DNA of 5,264 nucleotides, taken from positions 1 to 5,264 of the forward strand of contig VFKK01000281.1 of assembly GCA_009885605.1 (NCBI GenBank), given 5' to 3'. The notes under the pieces are model-generated. The model was not told the origin of the DNA. It did not search any database and was given only the letters and a program-made list of their open reading frames with translations. The stretch's first letter is position 1; each line of letters begins with the position of its first letter. The DNA comes from Cyclobacteriaceae bacterium. Its GTDB lineage: Bacteria; Bacteroidota; Bacteroidia; Cytophagales; Cyclobacteriaceae. Below are positions 1 to 5,255 of this stretch, in pieces. A program made the position numbers and the translations under genes.

Positions 1-416
1 CCATTTTCGGTAAAGGCCGAATTAATCCAAGGTTGACTGTTTGAATATCCAAAAGGGCTTCCTCCTTGCAGGTTTAGCGTAAAAGACAAAAGTCCATGAG
101 ACTTCCAAATCCTCATATTCTCTATAAACTCGTCTGTATTTCGATCAGCCTCCCACTTTTTAGTGTCCGGGTATTCCCAGTTTTTCAAGGTCTCCGGGTT
201 TAAGTCATCGAAAATACCCTGCACCATTCTGGAATTCATCAATAATCCCTCAATGGGATGTCCATTCCAATTTCTACCAGAATATGTCAATTCACCATTG
301 ATGTAGAATTTATCCTTAGCAATGCTGACAGCTGTCTTACGCGGAGTTTGGGAAAAAGCTGGAATTACAGAAAAAAGAAACCCATAAAATAAGAGGTAGG
401 AAAGCTTGAGTTTCAT
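1..416 (-). CDS. Secreted glycosidase-like (TIM-barrel) protein, N-terminal part, runs off the window
   Basis: This is the first 138 codons of an open frame starting at ATG 416-414 and still open at the window edge, so the C-terminal part is missing. Residues 1-22 form a Sec signal peptide: MKLK at the N-terminus, a hydrophobic core rich in L, F and Y, then A20-F21-S22 before Q23 as a likely signal peptidase I site. There is no lipobox cysteine, so the product is probably periplasmic or released. The mature part begins with a short beta-type segment (FYINGELTYSGRNWNGH, residues 37-53). It continues with EGLLMNSRMVQGIFDD (56-71), DRNTDEF (91-97) and LLSFTLNLQGGSPFGYS (109-125). From memory, these blocks recur in a family of uncharacterised secreted proteins in Planctomycetes, Verrucomicrobia and Bacteroidota with a glycoside-hydrolase-like TIM barrel. 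The catalytic residues would lie beyond the window, so activity and substrate cannot be assigned. No Shine-Dalgarno sequence precedes the start. The signal peptide directly after the ATG supports this start. Confidence 0.85.
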   Translation of the reverse strand, partial: MKLKLSYLLFYGFLFSVIPAFSQTPRKTAVSIAKDKFYINGELTYSGRNWNGHPIEGLLMNSRMVQGIFDDLNPETLKNWEYPDTKKWEADRNTDEFIENMRIWKSHGLLSFTLNLQGGSPFGYSNSQPWINSAFTEN

Positions 417-525
417 AAATGCCAGGTTTTGAGTCAAAATTTTCTTCCCAATTTCAAGTTTATTTTGGAAACCAGCCTCTTAGCCACTGTTTATTTTTGT
501 CCACAAAATCAATATTACCTCCAAA

Positions 526-537
526 TTACCGTGGTAA
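526..537. promoter_or_regulatory. Candidate operator: TTACC-GT-GGTAA inverted repeat
   Basis: A 5-bp inverted repeat (TTACC 526-530, GGTAA 533-537) has a 2-bp centre. The hexamer ATTACC occurs at 525-530 and also at 514-519, 11 bp away, about one helical turn. The site lies about 110 bp upstream of the minus-strand secreted-hydrolase start and about 200 bp upstream of the E1 start. Its size and symmetry fit a dimeric repressor or activator site. The regulator is unknown, and a repeat this short could occur by chance. Confidence 0.3.
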
Positions 538-566
538 CATATTCTTAAAACAACCTTAACGTTCCA

Positions 567-600
567 TTTGACTGTTCCGAAATTTGATTCCCTAATTTTG
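567..600 (+). promoter_or_regulatory. Candidate distal promoter P1 (TTTG ... TAATTTTG)
   Basis: TAATTTTG at 593-600 matches the Bacteroidota -7 consensus TAnnTTTG exactly. TTTG at 567-570 can serve as the -33 element with a 22-bp spacer, near the upper end of the reported range. Transcription would start near 606-608, run through the GC hairpin at 643-664, and reach the E1 start about 130 bases downstream. In AT-rich intergenic DNA this 8-mer can arise by chance, and the spacer is less typical than that of the proximal match. Confidence 0.35.
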
Positions 601-642
601 ATTGATACAGCAATTACTTTTTAACTCCTTGCATTTATTTTT

Positions 643-668
643 TGCCCCGACTAACCTCGGGGCATTTT
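643..668 (+). terminator. Strong GC stem-loop followed by TTTT (terminator or attenuator-like)
   Basis: TGCCCCGA (643-650) pairs perfectly with TCGGGGCA (657-664) around a 6-base loop (651-656). Four T residues follow at 665-668, so the structure is terminator-like for plus-strand transcription. In the minus direction the stem is followed by A residues, which does not suit termination. No plus-strand gene lies upstream in the window. It would therefore end either a short RNA or leader starting near 607, or antisense readthrough. The T-run is short, so termination may be incomplete. GGGGC at 674-678 could alternatively pair with GCCCC at 644-648, but only over five base pairs. Confidence 0.5.
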
Positions 669-694
669 GCAAAGGGGCTTCAAAATTACTTTTG
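666..694 (+). promoter_or_regulatory. Proximal promoter P2 of the E1 gene (TTTG ... TACTTTTG)
   Basis: TACTTTTG at 687-694 is an exact match to the Bacteroidota -7 element TAnnTTTG. TTTG at 666-669 lies 17 bp upstream, within the spacing described for the -33 element in this phylum. The predicted start is near 700-702, giving a leader of about 40 bases to the ATG at 740. The -33 box overlaps the T-run of the hairpin at 643-668. Confidence 0.6.
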
Positions 695-739
695 CTGATT
701 TGCATCGTTCCAGTACCTTAGAATGGAAATTTGAATCTG

Positions 740-2749
740 ATGGAAATCACCACGCAAAACGCCCAAATCTTAACTTTTGACAGAAAAAATTATTCGGACG
801 AATCGCTTCTGGCGCTTTACGAATCGCTGATCATGCCTCGTCGGATTGAGGAGAAAATGCTCATACTGCTTCGTCAGGGAAGAATCTCAAAATGGTTCAG
901 CGGTTGGGGACAAGAGGCGATATCCATCGGCGCTGTTAATGCCCTTCATTCGGATGAATTCATTCTTCCTATGCATCGGAATTTGGGAATTTTCACCGGA
1001 AGGAATATGCCGCTTGATCGCTTATTTGCTCAATTTCAAGGAAAAAAATCAGGCTTCACCAAAGGCCGAGATCGCTCCTTCCACTTCGGAAGCATTGAGC
1101 ATCATGTCGTGGGGATGATTTCTCACTTGGGTCCACAACTGGCAATCGCCGACGGAATAGGTTTGGCGGATAAACTTTCGCAGGAAAAGAAAGTCACGTT
1201 GGTTTTCTCCGGTGACGGGGCAAGTTCGGAAGGAGATTTTCACGAAGGGCTGAACGTGGCTGCAGTCTGGAAATTGCCGGTGATTTTTGTGATTGAGCAT
1301 AACGGTTACGGACTTTCCACCCCAAGCGAGGAGCAGTTTGCATTCAAATACTTCACCGAAAAAGGTCCGGGCTATGGAATGGAAACCCTCCGAATCCAAG
1401 GGAATAATGTGCTGGAGGTTTACGATTCGATCTTGCGCCTGGCGGAAGACATCCGGCAAAACCCAAGACCCGTGCTGGTGGAAGCTATTACCTTTCGAAT
1501 GCGCGGTCATGAGGAAGCCTCCGGCACCAAGTATGTTCCGAAGCATTTGATGGAGGAATGGGCCAAGCTCGACCCGGTTGATACTTACGAAGCTTACTTG
1601 GAATCCATCGGTGTGCTCGACGAAAAGACAAAGGAAAAGCTGAACAAGAAGGTCAAAAAAGCAATCAACGATGGATTAGATATTGCTTTTGCAGAAGAAG
1701 AAATAAAGCCAAGTCTGGAAGAAGAATTGGCGGACTTGTATTTCCCATTTGAGCAAAAACTGTTTTCTCCTGCGGAAAGCAGTCCAAAATCTGAGAAGCG
1801 ATTTGTGGATGCGATCAGCGATGCCCTTCGCCAATCGATGGAAAAGTACCCGAATCTTATTCTGATGGGTCAGGATATCGGTGAATACGGAGGCGTATTT
1901 AAAATCACAGATGGATTCAAAAATCAGTTTGGAGCTGATCGGGTAAGAAACACGCCACTCTGCGAAAGCGCCATTATCGGAGTTGGACTTGGCCTGTCAA
2001 TCCGAGGCTACAAAGCTATGGTTGAGATGCAATTTGCCGATTTCGTCAGTGTGGGCTTTAATCAGATCGTGAACAACCTTGCCAAAATCCATTATCGCTG
2101 GGCGCAAAATGCCGACGTAGTGGTCCGAATGCCAACCGGTGCAGGTATGGCGGCGGGACCTTTTCACTCTCAATCAAATGAAGCCTGGTTTTTTCACACA
2201 CCCGGACTGAAAATCGTCTACCCTTCCAACCCGTACGATGCCAAAGGTTTGCTGAATGCAGCCTTGGAAGATCCGAATCCTTATCTCTATTTTGAGCATA
2301 AAGGGCTTTATCGCTCGATCAGCGCTGAGATTCCGGATGAATATTACACGGTTGAGATTGGGAAAGCGTCACTTGTAAATGAAGGCGAGCAACTCTCCAT
2401 CATCACCTACGGAATGGGTGTGCACTGGGCGCAGAAAGCCGTCAAAGAAATGGGGATTTCAGCAGATATTCTGGATCTGCGAACGCTGCTGCCATGGGAT
2501 CAGGAAGCTGTAAAAGCAACAGTTAAGAAGACCGGAAAAGTGATTTTCCTCCATGAAGACACCCTGACAGGAGGTATCGGTGCAGAGATTTGCGCCTGGA
2601 TTTCGGAGCATTGCTTCACTTTGCTAGATGCTCCGGTGATGCGTGAAGGAAGTCTGGATACGCCCGTTCCTTTTGCACCTCCATTGGAAAAGCAGTTCCT
2701 GCCGGTGGATAGATTCAAAACAAAACTGAAGGAATTGCTGGCTTATTAA
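740..2749 (+). CDS. Fused alpha/beta 2-oxoacid dehydrogenase E1 (thiamine diphosphate dependent, branched-chain or pyruvate type)
   Basis: This 669-residue single chain joins the E1 alpha and beta subunits, which are separate proteins in most bacteria. E1 decarboxylates a 2-oxoacid on thiamine diphosphate and passes the acyl group to lipoyl-E2 in the cytoplasm. The alpha half (about 15-320) holds the cofactor motif GDG (158-160) with the matching Asn188 and Tyr190 in EHNGYG, and RMRGHEEASGTKY around His257. A charged helical linker (about 290-352) leads to the beta half. There GQDIGEYGG (377-385), Glu409 in TPLCES (the Glu that contacts the thiamine aminopyrimidine) and His476 in PFHSQ are visible. 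The transketolase C-terminal domain (about 540-665) contains DLRTLLPWD and HEDTLTGGIGAEI. All key residues are present. I chose ATG 740: an in-frame TTG at 731 would add only MNL, and related proteins as I recall begin MEI/MEV. No E2 or E3 gene is adjacent, so substrate choice between branched-chain 2-oxoacids and pyruvate is open; the fused form is usually annotated as branched-chain-like in Bacteroidota. Confidence 0.93.
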   Translation: MEITTQNAQILTFDRKNYSDESLLALYESLIMPRRIEEKMLILLRQGRISKWFSGWGQEAISIGAVNALHSDEFILPMHRNLGIFTGRNMPLDRLFAQFQGKKSGFTKGRDRSFHFGSIEHHVVGMISHLGPQLAIADGIGLADKLSQEKKVTLVFSGDGASSEGDFHEGLNVAAVWKLPVIFVIEHNGYGLSTPSEEQFAFKYFTEKGPGYGMETLRIQGNNVLEVYDSILRLAEDIRQNPRPVLVEAITFRMRGHEEASGTKYVPKHLMEEWAKLDPVDTYEAYLESIGVLDEKTKEKLNKKVKKAINDGLDIAFAEEEIKPSLEEELADLYFPFEQKLFSPAESSPKSEKRFVDAISDALRQSMEKYPNLILMGQDIGEYGGVFKITDGFKNQFGADRVRNTPLCESAIIGVGLGLSIRGYKAMVEMQFADFVSVGFNQIVNNLAKIHYRWAQNADVVVRMPTGAGMAAGPFHSQSNEAWFFHTPGLKIVYPSNPYDAKGLLNAALEDPNPYLYFEHKGLYRSISAEIPDEYYTVEIGKASLVNEGEQLSIITYGMGVHWAQKAVKEMGISADILDLRTLLPWDQEAVKATVKKTGKVIFLHEDTLTGGIGAEICAWISEHCFTLLDAPVMREGSLDTPVPFAPPLEKQFLPVDRFKTKLKELLAY

Positions 2750-2790
2750 TTTCCTTACTGCTTTATCATGTTTACCCGATTTCACTCCAG

Positions 2791-2811
2791 AAGCCGAATA
2801 AGACAAGGCTT
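2791..2811. terminator. Weak stem-loop in the convergent gap
   Basis: AAGCC (2791-2795) pairs with GGCTT (2807-2811) around an 11-base loop. It lies 42 bases after the E1 stop and 44 bases before the stop of the converging GH5 gene, where a shared terminator would be expected. The stem is short and no T-run follows in either direction, so it is only a weak candidate. No better intrinsic terminator is visible in 2750-2854. Confidence 0.2.
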
Positions 2812-2826
2812 GCGGTTCTAGAAATC

Positions 2827-2853
2827 ATCTGTCGACTGTGGACTGTCGACTTC
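2827..2853. repeat. Short heptad tandem repeat (GACTGTn) with two GTCGAC palindromes
   Basis: GACTGT occurs at 2834-2839 and again at 2841-2846, exactly seven bases apart. Decayed copies at the same period flank it: ATCTGT at 2827-2832 and GACTTC at 2848-2853. The stretch also contains GTCGAC at 2831-2836 and 2845-2850, so it can fold into a 6-bp stem with an 8-base loop. It sits between the stops of two convergent genes, a place where such low-complexity heptad repeats can persist. It is too short to call an established repeat family from this window alone. Confidence 0.5.
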
Positions 2854-2854
2854 T

Positions 2855-4015
2855 TTAAATCTGTGATCTCAGCAACTCCAAAAACTTCCGATCCAGCTTT
2901 TCACCGTACCAATCTTCATAATCCACATCCTTTCTGCCCGAATTCATAACTCCGAAAGCACCGGAGAATTCCCAGATCCCAAAACCAATCCCATTCTCTT
3001 TCAATACAGTCAGCACGTCGCCAAACCAGCTGAGAAAAACATCATGTGGCGTTTCATTGTAGCAACCGCATTCTCCACAATGCACCCCAACTCCTTGATC
3101 TACCAACGCCTTCCAGGGAGCATAATATTCCCGAATATTATCAATTCCCAACACTTTTTCCCCCTGCCTCAAGGGCCAATCTACAGCCGGGACGCTTTCT
3201 GGATCCTTATAAACCCAGCTTGCTTTATAGTGTGAAATAGGAAATGGATGATAGCCTCGGCAACTTTGCGAAATCTCCAAATCTGCAAATTCTGGCAAGG
3301 CAGTTCCTCCTCCTCCATTCCCATCGGCAATAACCAGTCTTGATTTTTTGACAGATCTGATTGTATCCAAAGCCGCTTTGGCTACGCGATGATAATCTGC
3401 AATATCCACCGGACCACCGGGGCTATGTTGATCATTTGGATCGGCTCGCTGAAAAGGCTCATTTACCAGATCAAAGCTTAATTTCTGCCTGGAAATCCCT
3501 TTGTACCGATTAGCCCACATTTCCCAATGTGCGCAAAAAGCATCCTGAGCTTCTTGATCCTTCCAAAGATTATAAGGCTCTACAAAACCCGCATTGATAC
3601 AGAAACCGGGGGCACGATGGAGATTCAAACTCACATGCAAACCTTTGGAAATGCATCTCTCCACAAGCTCATCCACTTTCTCCAATCGATTTTCATCAAA
3701 ATTCAACACCTCATCCCGACGAATCGGTCGGCTGCGATCGATGTTCAGATAGGTTGGATAGGAAATTGGAATTCGCGCAAAATCAAATCCCCAATCAGCA
3801 ATCCATTGGATATATTCCGGCTTCGTGGGCCTGCCGCCAGTTGGATCATCAGAGAAAAAATCTAGTAAATTAAAGCCTTTCCAGGCGGGCAACTTGTTTT
3901 TTGATTTGGCAACTTCCGCAAAAGCCTGAAGCGAAGTACTTCCGGCAATACTTAGTCCTGTGCCGATCAGGGCTGATTTTTTGAGAAAATCTCTTCGGGA
4001 ATCTAGGTTACTCAT
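2855..4015 (-). CDS. Tat-exported glycoside hydrolase family 5 (cellulase-like) enzyme
   Basis: A 386-residue protein with a perfect twin-arginine signal, SRRDFLK (6-12), followed by a hydrophobic stretch (about 15-31) and a likely cut after A31-F32-A33. The folded enzyme would be exported to the periplasm or beyond. The body is a GH5-type (beta/alpha)8 barrel that should cleave beta-linked glycans by a retaining mechanism. Recognisable sites are Arg81 in FARIPISYP, His133 in LNLHRAPG, the acid/base Glu186 in FDLVNEP, His256 in GYHPFP, the nucleophile Glu315 in HCGECGC, and Trp348 in GIWEFSGAFG. Both catalytic Glu residues are in place and the length suits one catalytic domain without a binding module. 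The true substrate (cellulose, mannan, xyloglucan or a glycoside) cannot be read from sequence. The start ATG 4015-4013 is fixed by the Tat motif right behind it; no Shine-Dalgarno is seen. The gene converges on the E1 gene and diverges from the SDR gene. HCGECGC places three Cys beside the nucleophile. Confidence 0.9.
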   Translation of the reverse strand: MSNLDSRRDFLKKSALIGTGLSIAGSTSLQAFAEVAKSKNKLPAWKGFNLLDFFSDDPTGGRPTKPEYIQWIADWGFDFARIPISYPTYLNIDRSRPIRRDEVLNFDENRLEKVDELVERCISKGLHVSLNLHRAPGFCINAGFVEPYNLWKDQEAQDAFCAHWEMWANRYKGISRQKLSFDLVNEPFQRADPNDQHSPGGPVDIADYHRVAKAALDTIRSVKKSRLVIADGNGGGGTALPEFADLEISQSCRGYHPFPISHYKASWVYKDPESVPAVDWPLRQGEKVLGIDNIREYYAPWKALVDQGVGVHCGECGCYNETPHDVFLSWFGDVLTVLKENGIGFGIWEFSGAFGVMNSGRKDVDYEDWYGEKLDRKFLELLRSQI

Positions 4016-4129
4016 GGGTTATTATAAGTTTTAAAAGCATAAGATAAAAAAGTCTTTTAAATGAGGAATTTAATTCTGGGATAAATCTGCACGTTAAATG
4101 GGTTTTTGAGAATCAACTGAAATCACCTT

Positions 4130-4142
4130 TACCCACAGGGTA
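4130..4142. promoter_or_regulatory. Candidate operator: TACCC-ACA-GGGTA inverted repeat
   Basis: A perfect 5-bp inverted repeat (TACCC 4130-4134, GGGTA 4138-4142) has a 3-bp centre. It lies 115 bp upstream of the GH5 start and 150 bp upstream of the SDR start, so a bound protein could act on either gene. An AT-rich segment (TATACTATA, 4141-4149) follows directly. No regulator gene is in the window, and the assignment rests on symmetry alone. Confidence 0.3.
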
Positions 4143-4195
4143 TACTATAGGAGTAACTTTCCTTCTGATTTTTTTCACTTTCGCTAAAATCTTGC

Positions 4196-4207
4196 ATCCA
4201 ATTGGAT
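4196..4207. promoter_or_regulatory. Candidate operator: perfect 12-bp palindrome ATCCAATTGGAT
   Basis: ATCCAATTGGAT is identical to its reverse complement over all 12 bases and has no spacer. It lies 84 bp upstream of the SDR start in the divergent region shared with the GH5 gene. A gapless even palindrome is typical of homodimeric regulators such as LacI-type proteins, but the central CG usual for LacI operators is absent here. The regulator is unknown. Confidence 0.35.
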
Positions 4208-4210
4208 TAG

Positions 4211-4292
4211 CTTAAGACCAAATTTCTGATGGATAGTCACCAGCCCTAAAACCCAACTGAATTCACATTTAATATCATACCACTTAAGACCA
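4211..4292. repeat. Direct repeat CTTAAGACCA, second copy touching the SDR start codon
   Basis: The 10-mer CTTAAGACCA occurs at 4211-4220 and again at 4283-4292, 72 bp apart start to start. The last base of the second copy is the A of the SDR ATG. Seventy-two bp is about seven helical turns, so both copies would face the same side of the DNA. It may be a pair of protein-binding sites, a translation-level element at the start codon, or coincidence. Confidence 0.3.
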
Positions 4293-5194
4293 TGACCAAA
4301 AAACGAATATTCTTCACCGGCGGATCAGGAAAAGCAGGAAAGCATGTGATCCCTTACCTGCTCGGGAAAGGACATCGTGTGATGAATGTGGACCTGACAC
4401 CTTTGAATTATCCGGGAGTGGATAATCTGCAAGCGGATATCACAGACTCCGGACAAATGTTTAATGCCATGAGTTCGTATGCCGGGTTTGATGAAATGGA
4501 ACCGGGTACCGGAGTACCAAAATTTGATGCGGTCGTACATTTTGCTGCCGTACCCAGGATCTTGCTCAAACCTGACAATGAAACATTTCGGGTAAACACC
4601 ATCGGTACCTACAATGTGATAGAAGCGGCTGTCAAGCTTGGAATCAAAAAAATTATCATTGCTTCCTCCGAGACCACTTATGGAATCTGTTTTTCCGATG
4701 GCCAAACCGATCCCAACTCGCTTCCATTGGAGGAGGATTATGATGTCGATCCAATGGACAGCTATGGATTATCGAAAGTGGTAAATGAGAAAACAGCCCG
4801 CAGTTTTCAGCGACGGTCAGGGGTTGATATTTATGCCCTGCGAATCGGAAATGTGATCGAGCCTCACGAATACGCCGAACTGTTTCCGCATTATTTCAAA
4901 CATCCTGAAGTTCGCCGCAGGAATGCCTTCTGTTACATCGATGCACGTGACTTGGGTCAGATCGTGGATTTATGCTTGCAAAAAGATGATCTGGGTTTTC
5001 AGATTTTCAATGCAGGAAATGATCACAACGGTGCAATTATCCCAAGCAAGGAATTAGCTGAACAGTTTTTCCCCGGTGTGCCAATTACCCGTGAATTGGA
5101 GGAACATGAAGCCTTGTTTTCAAATCGCAAAATCCGTGAAGTCCTTGGTTTTAAAGAAGAGCATAACTGGCGGAAATATGTGAAAGGGGAATAG
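4292..5194 (+). CDS. NAD-dependent epimerase/dehydratase family protein (extended SDR), substrate unknown
   Basis: A complete 300-residue cytoplasmic protein of the extended short-chain dehydrogenase/reductase family, which oxidises, epimerises or dehydrates sugars or sugar nucleotides with bound NAD(P). The Rossmann motif is TGGSGKAG (Gly10, Gly13, Gly16). Asp34 at the end of the second strand favours NAD over NADP. VVHFAAVPRI (81-90) contacts the cofactor. The catalytic set is complete: Ser126 in ASSETTYG, Tyr158 and Lys162 in DSYGLSK. An extra segment around residues 60-77 (AGFDEMEPGTGVPKF) and the block RIGNVIEPHEYAE (184-196) recall a well-conserved subfamily found across Proteobacteria and Bacteroidota with no known function. 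The C-terminal substrate-binding part is short, as in uronate dehydrogenases or small epimerases. I would not name it galE: the GalE chain is longer. ATG 4292 is chosen because the Rossmann strand starts four residues later. No Shine-Dalgarno or TAnnTTTG match precedes it. The neighbouring GH5 gene suggests sugar metabolism, by inference only. Confidence 0.88.
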   Translation: MTKKRIFFTGGSGKAGKHVIPYLLGKGHRVMNVDLTPLNYPGVDNLQADITDSGQMFNAMSSYAGFDEMEPGTGVPKFDAVVHFAAVPRILLKPDNETFRVNTIGTYNVIEAAVKLGIKKIIIASSETTYGICFSDGQTDPNSLPLEEDYDVDPMDSYGLSKVVNEKTARSFQRRSGVDIYALRIGNVIEPHEYAELFPHYFKHPEVRRRNAFCYIDARDLGQIVDLCLQKDDLGFQIFNAGNDHNGAIIPSKELAEQFFPGVPITRELEEHEALFSNRKIREVLGFKEEHNWRKYVKGE

Positions 5195-5223
5195 TTGCCG
5201 GTTTGGCAAGCCTGTCAATTTTT
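5195..5223 (+). terminator. Possible terminator after the SDR gene
   Basis: Directly after the stop, TTGCC (5195-5199) can pair with GGCAA (5205-5209). Alternatively, TTGGC (5203-5207) can pair with GTCAA (5214-5218), with one G-U pair and a 6-base loop, followed at once by TTTTT (5219-5223). The second form has the layout of an intrinsic terminator, but the five-pair stem is weak. Confidence 0.35.
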
Positions 5224-5255
5224 ACTCAACTTTCCTTGCTGTGTGAAGAATTGAC
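5214..5255. repeat. Inverted repeat GTCAATTTTT / AAGAATTGAC
   Basis: GTCAATT (5214-5220) and AATTGAC (5249-5255) are perfect reverse complements. In RNA the stem extends to ten pairs (5214-5223 with 5246-5255), including one G-U, around a 22-base loop. It lies beyond the SDR gene and may take part in termination or be a regulatory element of a gene beyond the window. It overlaps, and would compete with, the smaller hairpin at 5203-5218. Confidence 0.35.

Larger units (their letters stand above)
417..739. other. Divergent intergenic region, AT-rich, no gene seen
   Basis: This 323-base stretch lies between the divergent starts of the secreted hydrolase and the E1 gene. I find no credible coding frame: the plus strand from about 540 to 720 has no ATG, and no domain is recognisable. 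It holds the inverted repeat at 526-537, the two promoter matches at 567-600 and 666-694, and the hairpin at 643-668. No exact TAnnTTTG match faces the minus-strand hydrolase gene; the nearest on that strand is TGATTTTG (504-511) without a suitable -33 partner, so that gene's promoter is unassigned. Confidence 0.7.

Noticed and set aside
504..511. TGATTTTG on the minus strand as promoter of the secreted hydrolase
   Set aside because: It deviates from TAnnTTTG at the second base and no TTG lies at the needed distance upstream on that strand.
643..668. The GC hairpin as terminator of the minus-strand hydrolase gene
   Set aside because: It lies upstream of that gene's start, and in the minus direction it is followed by A residues rather than T residues.
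629..720. Short plus-strand frame from a TTG before the hairpin, ending at the TAG at 718-720, as a leader peptide
   Set aside because: It uses a rare start, has no supporting signal, would run through the hairpin and the proximal promoter, and has no convincing run of regulatory codons.
1049..1546. Minus-strand open frame of 165 codons inside the E1 gene
   Set aside because: It lies wholly antisense to a strongly supported enzyme gene, shows no recognisable domain, and its composition looks like reverse-frame translation.
3527..3865. Plus-strand open frame of 112 codons opposite the GH5 gene
   Set aside because: The GH5 frame on the other strand carries a Tat signal and full catalytic motifs; this one has no domain or promoter match and is a shadow.
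4141..4149. TATACTATA as a -10 promoter element
   Set aside because: Bacteroidota primary sigma factors use TAnnTTTG rather than TATAAT, and no matching upstream element is seen.
4325..4705. Minus-strand open frame of 126 codons opposite the SDR gene
   Set aside because: It is antisense to the Rossmann part of a complete SDR and has no protein-like features.
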